Shown in pieces: positions 10,601 through 20,655 of a DNA stretch of 64,000 nucleotides. Position numbers and translations under genes: made by a program. The DNA lies in assembly GCA_036674765.1 (NCBI GenBank), contig JARVKI010000128.1, forward strand, positions 1 through 64,000. The letters run 5' to 3'. How positions within the stretch are numbered: position 1 is the stretch's first letter; each line of letters starts with the position of its first letter. The notes below the pieces were generated by a model that saw only the letters and a list, made by a program, of their open reading frames with translations, did no database searches and had not been told where the DNA came from. Origin of the DNA: Seiridium cupressi. Its lineage: Eukaryota; Ascomycota; Sordariomycetes; Amphisphaeriales; Sporocadaceae.

Positions 10601-13600
10601 GAATTCCTGGTTCGCATCAGCTGCGGGGGTCGTTTATGGCAAGTGTAACCATAGACCTTCCTGACCTGACCCCGACCAGGCTCCCGGGGCTTGCAGAAAC
10701 GAGCAGAGCGGACGAACGAGGCGTTTGGTCTGTGCTCATCTGAAACAATCCAGGCTTGGACTAGGCCAGCTGACTAGACGCTCTTTCGCTGCACCGTTTG
10801 TCTCTAGGGAGGTTGACCCAACGCCAGATGCGCTGTAGCATCACGCTGGGCCTCCCGACGTGCAGTTGGAACCACCCAAGCGGCGCACCTATTCTACTAC
10901 TTTGCCCGACTACATTAGATGCCAGGACTCATTAGGTACGCAAAGAACAACTATTCCAGCGGCAGCGCTGAGAAATGCTCATACGTTGCAATTATGCACG
11001 ACACAGAAATTGATTCGGTCTGCGCCACATCTTATTAGGCCTCTATAAATCCACCACAGCGACCCGAGTGGGACTGCAGAGAACTGTGCTATCTATGTTG
11101 TGTTGACTGCTATTGAAAATAACGCGAAAAGATTAAACCTCAGAAAATTCGACTCCATCGAATTTTTACTTTACACACTGGGATAGACTGAATCTTATGA
11201 AATCACGGCATCATATGATAGAATGTCTCGGAAGATCAAAAGTCTATCTGGTGAGAACTGAGCAGGCCGCTCTGACCAAGGCAGCCACAACCGATCTATG
11301 GCTTGCCAAGCGTCTAAAGAAGCATTTTTGGCATCCATCAATGATTCCGAGGAGAAAACGTGTCAAGACTGGAATATGGTCTCTGCGCGCAGTCGGCCCT
11401 TATTGCGAATCGAGTTCCTCGGAGCCGGAACCCGTGGTCTGGCTGTGGCCCTTGGCAGAGCTTGGATCTTTTCCTAGCATTGCTGATCTCTGCGGCCATG
11501 TGGCGCGACCTCGTAACAGTCTACAGTCTGTGGTCTCTACTGTCGGTCAGCATCTCTCACTTCTGGTTGGTCAGTGGTCAGAGGCTGATGAGTCCCAATT
11601 CCCCCTGAACGAAAGGACCAGATGTCATGTCATGATTCAGCACCCCCCTCTGTCCCGCCTCCCAACGTCTTGTCATGCAACCGATCGCGGGCTCCACGGC
11701 GGCCCGTATGGATGCGCAATCAGGGCCTAGAACCTGTTGGCTCAGAGGGGAATGACAGGTCATCGTAAATCGGCGATTATCTGTAGGCTGGAGGGGATGG
11801 ATCGCGGGTTCAATGACTTGTGGAGCGGACCTGTAGTTGAAACGCTGGCCATTGAATACGCCGAAAACTTTATTTGAGCCGGTGGGTCAAATGTATACTG
11901 TACTAGTCCACTAGTTATTCTCTGCGCCTATGTGCCCGCCGCCGAATGACCTTGTCAATGCAAGTAATTTGCTAAACTCTTGTCTACTATCAGGGGTAAT
12001 TCTGTAGAAAATGCCCGATCATTCAGACTGTGCAAGAAACAAAGGGGAACATTCGATCGGATGTCAGTTGTGTCTGTCTGTCTGCTAACCCACCAAAGCA
12101 CAGACGGCTCCAGATCAATGCCAAGCTTTTGAACCCTTTTACCGGGCCCCTTTCCGGAGCCGGCACCAATATGTAAACAAGTCGCATGGATCAGATCAAG
12201 AAATCCTACGGACCACTTCCACTACCACACCACGTCATGGAATATCCGCTCTTTTATTGCAAATAAAATTCACTGGTTCAATTAATACTGCCCTGCCCAT
12301 TCCTCACATGTTACACGACGATGTAGTAGTATTACGCGGTCTACTCACTCATTTCGTTTTTGTGTTCTTGTTCGGAAATTGTTTCCGACTGTTTACTCTG
12401 CTGTATCACCGAACTAGATCTCGACATGACCTTGCCCTGGTATTCTAGTCCTCTCTGCCCTGTGTGGCTGACAGGCCGACCGACCATGAAAGCTGGTAGG
12501 AACGAAATTGTCATGTCACTCCATGCATGACAAGGTTCACTCTACCTCTCAAGGGATTCAACGCCACTTTGTATCCTCCTAATCAGATGTCGAATCTTCC
12601 ACACCCACTTCTATGCTTTAGAATCTACCATTCTCTGTTTACGTACATGTGGTGCTGGCTCGAAGGTATGATTGACGTGCCGTGCTCTCGTGGTAAGCTA
12701 CCTATATGAAACGGACCGGGTGGTCGCAGCTCTGGTCCTTGACCGGTCGCCCTTTGAACAAGCACACCGCGGGGAAATCGATGAGACGAAAGCCGCCCCG
12801 TCGCTTGGAGGCTAGCCCGTAACTTTGTGTCTATGTTTTAGCGTCCGGTGCCCGACGTCCATAATCCTCGCTGGGTGGTCGTCATGAATCTGCGCGGTTG
12901 ATGAGTGCTTCTCTTCTCCTCGTTGAGGTCTACTACCAGTTCAGTAACTGAGCTGTTGGTTCGATAGACCACTGTTGACAGGTGCCGTTCCATCCGGAGG
13001 TACACAACAGCTGCGTGACAAGTCTTCCTCATACGTGCCGCATTCCCCCGTGGTCCTGATGGCCGTTTGTTACCTAGAATATGGTCTCAGCTCCAGAGAG
13101 AAACAATTCCACGGTAGTTTCTATCCCTTATATGACATTTGTTAAATTTCTAGAAAGGACTTCTAGTACATTATACAAATCCTGACTGGGCTGACGTTTC
13201 TAAAAACGTCGCACCAGTTTGCAATGTGGGATGAGAGATGTAAGCAATCCTGTGAGAGCTGTCTAGGTCTGAAACCAAGTCTCACATTATTAATATATAT
13301 CTCAGTTACGTATCGCAAGCACATGTTTTAGCCGAGACAAAACAGATCCCACGGATTGCTCTCAAGGTTATTCTTGCCCTAAATGCCTATCTAAGAACTG
13401 GGAGGCTAGCCTTACGTTGAGTTAACTTAACAGGATCAGCCTATAAATAACGCTTCTACTACCCTACCCAATCATTGCACACTATGGTAGCATGCTTTGA
13501 TACTCTCCGACCCTCGAGCAAGACATGTGGCTTGTTCTAGACACGTCCGCCGGGGCTGCCGGTTGCCGGCTGCCATGATATTGCTGCACCAAACAAGAGA

Positions 13601-15834
13601 AAAGAATATCAGCGGTATTCGCATGCTTCCGTGGTGGCCGTTGTGCGCAGCTTAGACCGGACCATTTGTGTGTACAGGCAACAGAATGTCCCACTCTTCT
13701 CACTTGCCAGCATGAGTTCCACTCCTTCTCCGTGACTGGCGATATTGAAGGAATATAGATAACCCCGCATCATTCGGCTAATTGCTTGCCAATAAGGCTC
13801 TAATGATATTCTAGTGTGTGCCAAATGGCACTTTATGGATTTCTGGTGACTTGGGCCATGTCCAATATCACATTGAATAGTCTCTGGCAGTATCACTCAG
13901 CAGATCAAGGTAGTCTAACAAGCCTTGGTTACTATATCACCCAGATGGCACACTAGGCGTGCCTTGTGTATCCCGTCTCTCATATCTGGTGTGATAAATT
14001 GACAGCTAATTAGAATGATAGTTAACGGGTGGTAATACTCAGGATGGCAGGTTGGACCGCCTTCATCAAGCCAGCATGTAGACGCCTACTACAGAGATTA
14101 AATACACATACACATCATAGAAGTTCTGCTAGCCGAAATCACTGCTGAATAACACGGGCTTAATCTAGATTATCGCCCCGACTGGCTATCCCGGAGAACT
14201 ACAATTTCGTCCAATACCACGCGGATGTGATACTGTTCCCTCCAGCTCAAACATTCTCATAGGAGTTAGGTTTGTGCAGATATTGGGGCACTAATGCTTG
14301 CCATATCTCACACCTGTCAGTTTGTTTTCAGGCTTCAAGTCTGTATAGATTCCCACATTGAACTTGTAGCGCAAACCTTGTATTTCATTGTAACGGAATT
14401 AGGGAAGAAACTACTTTCGAAGTTATCCTAATCGTAGATGAACCTCGTGGCAGTCGACGGCGCCTAGAACTTCTAGAACGGAGTGCTACATGGTCGCGTG
14501 CCAGGCCATGTGACTCGTCACTCACATGTCACTGTAGTCGAAGTTGTGTTCGTCTCTCAAACCAACATCCTTCCACTCCTGCTATCAGGACGTTAAAAGT
14601 GCCTGTCTAGAGTTCGTGACAAGCCAGAAACTGGTTCCGAAAAGCATGTACCCAGAGAGACTGTGCAATGTGTAACAGGACATACATAGCCCACACAACC
14701 ATCTGTATGTATGTACAGCTTCCACGTATCTCGCGTACCGTCCCACAAATCGTAGTTTCGATCAAAACTCAGATTGGGTTTTAGAGTCCGGGCGAACGCC
14801 ATGCAAATGGCCTGGCAGCAGCTTGGGCAGCGGGCTAAAATATGCTGTGCTTCACTCGACATGCGGGGTAGGAAAAACAGCTTGTATCAGGTGGCTAGTC
14901 CAACGAATGTAAAGCATACGAGTAATATCATTGATAATGAGCGCGTGATCAGAGAAATCCGGAGGCGTCTGCCACTACCCTTCCTAGGGGGCGATTAGAA
15001 TTGTGCCACTTCCCAATTCCTATGGTTCAGTAAGCTACGGGAGCTACGTTACGGCTTGGCGGTGACTTTTATAGTATTTTGGCTTGGATTCGTGGCTACT
15101 AGTTCGTAGGCAAGACAGCGTGTCTTCTCATGAATATCACATGCAACTCCCTCTTTAAGAGCATTGTCATACCGCACATCGGAAGTAAATTGGGCAGGTG
15201 AGGTGATGACAGGAAGACGTAGTAACGCTTGACATGAACACTCACAAGATAAGTAACATGCGATTGGCTCAGCCTTGTCCGATACGATTAATGAGAATGC
15301 AGCTTCTATCCACTTCGCACAGCAGCCGGACGTTCATACGTAGCTGTTATTGCGGGAGGCACAAAATATACCAGCCAAGTAAATCGAACCCGGGCCTGTA
15401 ACTTTTCCGCAATATTTCCGGCCGAATCTCTCTATGGACGTTGGAGGGCGGATTGTCCCGGTACATCTCCCTCGACTCAAGTGTTCATCTAGCATCAACG
15501 GACCCAAATCGCACTGCACGTATTCCTGTCAGCTGGGCACAAAACTTGTGCACTCAGTGGCCATATTGCGCAAGTCCCTAAAGTCTCCAGCACTCAGTTC
15601 CCAGCACTTGATTTTTTTAGTTTCAATGAGACTGAGATAAGACAAGATGCGACTGGTAGTGGTTTAGGGACTAGGGAGCCAATCTTGCGTTTAATACACC
15701 GCACTTGAAGCTTCGAAAGATACGACCCGAACTCTAGTACAATTGACATTCCTGCTCTATGTACACGGAAGTAGAACGTCTAGCATCTCGATTCCTTGAC
15801 CTTGATCTGACATCACATCTCTCCTGGAATCCCT
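7634..15834. other. 8.2-kb stretch without a supportable gene
   Basis: Open frames here are short and show no domain, signal peptide or convincing intron series. The longest are 8233-8757 (-), 8697-9044 (+), 9841-10221 (+), 10064-10483 (+) and 11197-11730 (+). 8200-9000 is strongly purine-rich on the plus strand (CT-rich on minus), which by itself keeps frames open. 9.2-11.1 kb is GC-rich; 12.8-15.7 kb is more balanced and rich in stops in all frames. I found no terminal inverted repeats, tRNA or rRNA. It could be a long regulatory region, a site of non-coding transcripts, or unrecognisably eroded transposon sequence. Confidence 0.5.
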
Positions 15835-16708
15835 TTACGATGCAGGTGCAGATTGGGCTGATGGTGACTCGATAGCCTTACCGAAGGGCTTCTGCCCAGG
15901 GTCTCTGAGGATGGGGTAATGGGCATAGATCTGTTTGGAACGCAGGTGGACCGGAATTCCCTGTGCATCTGGAATTTCCTTCTCGAGTTTCTACACCACA
16001 TGTTAGTCATATCGGAGGGGATTTAATTGCTGGAAGATGGAGAGAAGTCATACCAGGTTGTCAAATACACATTTGTTGAGCTTCCACTCCGGCTTGCGGC
16101 ATTGCCAAAGCTGGTGGTTGTTGTCATCGAGACATTGCCAGTGTTTCCGGAACTCTTCCAAGCAGTGTTTGTTGATGTCATCGACTCTGTTGAAAACCCG
16201 CGTGTTAGCCAGTGCTGTAACAGCCAAGCCGACAGACCGCGCGTTCTTGTTCTGGTATTGACTCGTCCCACCCCACGTGAGGCAACACCATGGTCAAGTC
16301 CATCGCCCAGCAAACATCGTTTGAAGTGAGAGAAGGTCACCTACACAGAAGCAGCGCATCTTGTCACCCGCCGGCCCTCGCTCAAGCATTCGAACTCGCC
16401 CTTGCCAGGGTTCTCGTTCTTGCACTGCATGAAGTCATCGTTATAGGGACGGCATCGGGCGCCAATGAAGAAGGAAGCCGACAGGAGTGGCGCAGAGGTG
16501 GCGCCGACCTCCTTGACTTTGGGGATGTCGTCGGGCAGAGGGGTCGTGTCGACCAAGACTTGCTGGTTGAAGCTATTTGCAAGAAAGTCAGCTCGGGACA
16601 GCTCAACCAGGCAGCGCATCAATGGATGCTTGAAAAGGATCTAGGTAGCGAGTCCTCCAGAGGTTCATGAAGGAGCTTGGGAACATACATTGGCTTCCGG
16701 GCGGCCAT
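15835..16708 (-). CDS. NADH:ubiquinone oxidoreductase subunit NDUFA8 (fungal 20.8-kDa, CHCH protein)
   Basis: Four exons on minus: 16708-16689 (20 nt), 16572-16345, 16186-16054 and 15990-15835. Introns are 116, 158 and 63 bp with GTATGT, GTAGGT and GTATGA donors and TAG/CAG acceptors. The product is 178 aa, close to the Neurospora 20.8-kDa subunit. It contains twin CX9C motifs: CRPYNDDFMQC with ECLSEGRRVTRC, then HCLEEFRKHWQC with QLWQCRKPEWKLNKC. These oxidise through the Mia40 relay in the intermembrane space. The C-terminal block IPVHLRSKQIYAHYPILRD and KPFGKA is typical. NDUFA8 is an accessory subunit on the intermembrane-space face of complex I. The gene is head-to-head with the Nup54/57 gene (about 500 bp apart). 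The 20-nt first exon is why simple ORF calling misses the start. The alternative start Met is not obvious. Confidence 0.95.
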
Positions 16709-17204
16709 GGTTGTGGTGTTGTCGGCCTACTCGATGGGTGATGCGTCGCTGGGAAATGCTCGGGATGAAGTTCATGGCACTCAAGAGTTGATGTTGGAAA
16801 TTGAGGTCGCTGATTGGGTGCAGCCACAGTATGGCTGACAAGAACCGCTAGCTGTCTCGCTTGCTGTGGGGCGGACCGTGGCGGTGCAAGCTAGGGATAA
16901 GGTCGGTCGTCGGGGCTCGAACTCGAGCTGCGTCCGGCGGCTGCAAAAGTCAACATTGGAAAGCTTTAGTAGGACCAATCCATCCCTCCACTTCCGCCCG
17001 AATCGAAGAGGAAGCTCAGTCGACAAAGCACCACGCCGACCTATCGAGCAAGCAGTGGAATAGGCGACGATATTCTTGGTCCGACCAGACTCTACCATTC
17101 CAGATTTCTGCGAACGCGCCAGAGCTTCTTGTACATCGGTCTCTCCCGCCGAGCTTCACCTTGTTCCCGCGCGTTTCTTGCTGGCCAGCAGCCTACTCGC
17201 AATC
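16709..17204. promoter_or_regulatory. Shared upstream region of NDUFA8 and Nup54/57
   Basis: 496 bp between two divergent start codons, with no intervening gene. Both products are constitutive housekeeping proteins. No clear TATA box is seen on either side, which fits TATA-less housekeeping promoters. Bidirectional control is an inference from spacing only. Confidence 0.5.
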
Positions 17205-18348
17205 ATGTCGCTATTTGCGCCGTCACAAACGGCTACCACGTCAAATAATGCCAATCCGTTTGGTGGATCTCTCAGTCAACAGCAGACCCAGAACCCGCAG
17301 CAGTCGACGTTTGGTACCAGCAGCCTGTTCAACCAGTCGCAACCCCAGCAACAACCACAGCAACAGACCCTCGGCGCCTCCTTCATGAATGCCAGCCAGA
17401 ACCAGCAGCGATCCAGCCTCTGGGAGCCTGGCAGAGATTCGCCCAGTACGTGCCATCTTTGCTACCTTTCCCCACACTCGAGAACTGCAGGTCGCTGACA
17501 GGTCACTTTCTTCCTAGATCAGAAGCCCATTGACCAACAAATGAGCGCCCTCTACGAGAAATGGAACCCGACCACTTCCTCTACCGTGTTCAAGACATAC
17601 TTTTACAACAAAGTCGATCAGTCGCACGTACCTTTTTACGCTCCCTCCCCGGCCGAGGATTCGCGAGAATGGGAACAAGCTGTGCGTGACAAGCCAGGCC
17701 CTGGATTTATACCTGCGTACGCCACCGGCTTCAAAGGGATAGGTGAGCGCCTGCTCATGCAGAAGGCTGTCCTGGCACAGTTCAATGCGCGCCTACATGA
17801 AATCAACAGCAACCTGGACGCCATCTTGTCGAGACATGACCTGGAGACCAGTGTTCGTGCTGTGAATGCCCGGAGGAAACATATTGTTCTTCGCCAGCGG
17901 TGTCTGGCACTCGCCAGTAAGGTTCAGGTCCTACGAAACAGGGGATACGCACTTGACACCGACGAGGACGAGCTGAAGTCGAAGCTGGAGCAGCTGGATC
18001 GGGGCATGGCCGATCCTGCCTTGAGTGCCAGGACGGAGGAGCTTTGGAGCCGTTTGATTTTGCTACGAGGACATGCCGACACACTTCGGAACGAGATCAA
18101 CGCAAGGGGAGGCGACACCGGGGAGGGCATTCCCGAGGAGGCTGAACAGAAAGCAAAGAAGGTAAGCTTACGGTGCCTCATTTCAAGCTCCAGTGACATG
18201 ACGACGTGCTAACACTACTCTCTTTTAGTTGCTCGAGTATTACGACAAGCAATTACAGGAACTCAAAACCACGGTCGACAGAGTGAAGGACGACTATGAT
18301 GAGTGGCAGAAGGAAAAGAGCCCCGAATCCAAGGTTAGCAAGAGCTGA
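17205..18348 (+). CDS. Nucleoporin of the Nup54/Nup57 family
   Basis: Exons are 17205-17445, 17518-18161 and 18229-18348. The introns are 72 bp (GTACGT, CCTAG, branch GCTGAC) and 67 bp (GTAAGC, TTTTAG, branch GCTAAC), giving 334 aa. The N-terminal 80 residues are a Gln/Asn/Ser-rich low-complexity FG-poor segment (NPFGG, FGTSSLF). The central region matches the Nup54 alpha-helical domain, with ALYEKWNP, FKTYFYNKVD, GFKGIGERLLMQ and a long coiled coil. The last exon is a further coiled coil (LLEYYDKQLQELKTTVDRVK). In yeast, Nup57 pairs with Nsp1 and Nup49 in the central transport channel and is anchored by Nic96. The protein is shorter than yeast Nup57 because the FG region is reduced. ATG 17205 is preferred over an upstream in-frame ATG at 17076, whose extension has no resemblance to the family. 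Confidence 0.92.
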
Positions 18349-18947
18349 GGCTTTTTATTAAATTGATTGGAGGCAGAGAGACAGCCCAAGAAATATCGCT
18401 TTCGTGTTAGCAATCCTGCGATTGACAACATAATTTCTAGATACTGTATTAGAAGCACGAGGGAAGGGGTGTGGGGACGATGGCGACAAGCAATCGCTGC
18501 AATAGTGCCGAGCGGGCACGAAGAAGGCAGGGCAACTCGTTTATCACGAGGTCTATCTATACATTGTACAGTTCGATGGCCGCGATCATGGTCGGGAGGG
18601 AGGGAAGAGAACAACATCAAATACATATGGATTACGACCAGCTCTGGGTCATGTCAATGGTTCCGACCCGGCCATTCTGTTGCCCAAGATTTGCTCTGAC
18701 CGGCTTTGAAATTGCCGCAATGCTCGTGTGGATTATGGAGATGCCTTTCTATGCACAAATATACACATAATGTACAGCTTCACGCGCCCCGCATCGCGCC
18801 CCTGGGTGCCGGCTAAACCTTACGCCTTTCTATGTCCGTTATGTCATGACTACCCTGGTCGGGATTGTCAAAGTAGTCGGTCATTGAATCGAAAGTCCTG
18901 TTGTACAGCGTTTTCAGCTCACTACCTGAGCGAAGTCTTCCCCTGAT
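18349..18947. other. Intergenic between convergent Nup54/57 and Tom5
   Basis: The 3' flanks of two convergent genes. Only short frames without domains. No terminator-like hairpin or RNA gene is recognised. Confidence 0.5.
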
Positions 18948-19209
18948 TTAGAAGAAGCTCGAGACAGCATCGATGACGAAAGGGGCTGCGATACGATCAG
19001 CATTCTGTTCCGGCCCATGACGAGATCTGGGCAACCTACAGAAGTACAGGGCCACTGCGGTGGCAGCGAAAGACTTGACTGTGAAGTTTGCCTGGGTTTC
19101 GAGCTCCCGGATCTCCTCGGCAGAGAGTTGAGGTGGTGCGACTGCTGAAGGTCAGTTTCCCTCAGGTCGCCGCAACGGGTTCCCGAAGTTGCTGCTTACA
19201 TCCGAACAT
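18948..19209 (-). CDS. tom5: Mitochondrial import receptor subunit Tom5 (49 aa)
   Basis: Three tiny exons on minus: 19209-19200 (10 nt, ATG TTC GGA T), 19141-19040 (102 nt) and 18985-18948 (38 nt, stop TAA). Introns are 58 bp (GTAAGC...TTCAGCAG, branch CTGAC) and 54 bp (GTAGGT...ATCGCAG, branch GCTGAT). They join in frame to exactly 50 codons. The product starts MFGFAPPQLSAEE, has a short acidic cytosolic segment, then a single hydrophobic helix with the Tom5 signature LYFSPFVIDAVSSFF at the C-terminus. Tom5 is a tail-anchored small subunit of the TOM complex that passes preproteins to Tom40. No single open frame covers it, so length-based ORF calling would miss it. All splice sites are canonical and the C-terminal motif is highly specific, so I am confident. 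Confidence 0.93.
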
Positions 19210-20655
19210 TTTGAAGTGGTATAAAGATCAAAACCCTGGGTATCGTGCGCAGAAAGTCAGATGGCGCGTCGAGGCTACGTCTTGTGCAATTCGTCAGCTT
19301 GTCTGGATGTTTCGTCGACGTCGGTATTGGTGTTGGTGTTGAAGATTGGGCAACTATTGTCCGTAGTGAGATGCGCAATGACGCTATCGCTGGAAATTTT
19401 TTGGAAGCTTTCCTTCAGTTGACAGTGCGCCTTGCAGCTGGCTGCAGGGGAGCTCCATTGCTCCATTGTAGGTGCTTCACGGTGCTCCACTGTCGCAGGG
19501 CCCCGGTTGTCGCTGCAACCAGGGCGCGTGAGCTTGGCGTTGGCTCACTTACTCGCTTCAGAACCGGTCAGAATTACATCGTACCTACCACGAATAAGAT
19601 AACATGAAGAGGTTTGCCTACTAAGATGCCTCGTGCGTATGGCCGAGGTTTGATTCACCCAGAATACAGCCTTGCCAACGAATGAAGTCGGAGAGCTGCT
19701 GGTACAATGTACCTACATTGTAATCACTGTGAATCGCCAGTTTCTCCTGCGCTATAAGTCCACTGTGACGACGCTGCATCTGGAACTGACTGGATGTGTT
19801 AGGGACATGATCGACTGACTGCCCAGGCCTTAGGAACACTGCCCTTTGCTACACACCTACATTTGTACTTTTTGCCCGGCTATACCTGATGTGTACATTG
19901 TATGGTCTATGTAAGCGGGCTGGCGGTTAGAGTCTCGTGAGCAGTGGTTCGGGCGCTAGGGCCGCTGGGGTAGAGGCTGTTTCTTCCTCTGCTCTCTTTC
20001 GAAGCCCTGCTTGGAATCCCTCGGGCTACAGGCTACGGGCTGGGTTCCGATCTAGCAACTGACAATCACAATACAGTAAAAAGTAGTTTAGTGTCGGGTG
20101 TCCAGAGTCCGGTACGATCAGGCGCCCGAGAAGTCAGTCGCTGGGGGGCGACTTATCAGTGGGCCGCCTTGAGCCGGCCCCTCGATCCATGCCCAGGCGT
20201 GGTACGAGATAACCCGCTGCCCGTCAGGCTGTAAATCTTATCGCCGTTACACAATTAATCGCTACACCCTGATAGCCGATGAGCGGCGGTCCGAGTCAAG
20301 CATGACAGCAGCAATGAGAGTACTCGTTTCTTTCATCTGACATAGAAAGTATCCCGACCATTGATTCATCTTCTTGCATTCTCAGAAGGCATTGAGCCCA
20401 AAGAACTCATGTTTTGCCATTGATACTTTGCCTGCTGTGTGTTTATTTCTTTCCCGAGGTGGCAAGGTTCATACAGGCTTCTGGATCCCTCCACCCGTGT
20501 TGGTGCTCCATCTGTCTGAGCAGCGAGCGTCCTACTTGCTTCGTGTGACCGTGAACTGGTTGCTGAGACCTCGAGGTCGCGGGTTTGGGTATCTTTTTAT
20601 CTCGTTGGGACACAAGGACATCAGGGTCAATCAGAAACAAACAGCACTGGCAGCA
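19210..20655. other. Intergenic; glycine decarboxylase upstream region
   Basis: Divergent upstream regions of tom5 and the glycine decarboxylase gene. The frame of the latter is open from 20374, but 20374-20655 shows no family resemblance and precedes a clean mitochondrial presequence, so I treat it as 5' UTR/promoter. No other gene is seen in 19.2-20.4 kb. Confidence 0.5.

Noticed and set aside
11197..11730. 177-codon plus-strand frame as a gene
   Set aside because: No family, no signal peptide, no intron context. Overlapping frames in both directions are of similar length.
12950..12975. GGTTCGATAGACC as a tRNA B box
   Set aside because: Wrong spacing and no T-stem or acceptor stem.
15360..15420. 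tRNA-like T-loop (CGGGTTCGATTT) on minus near 15390
   Set aside because: The flanking stem does not pair and no anticodon or D arm can be placed.
20374..20655. 94-residue N-terminal extension of glycine decarboxylase
   Set aside because: The frame is open, but a clear mitochondrial presequence begins at 20656 and the extension has no homology-like features.
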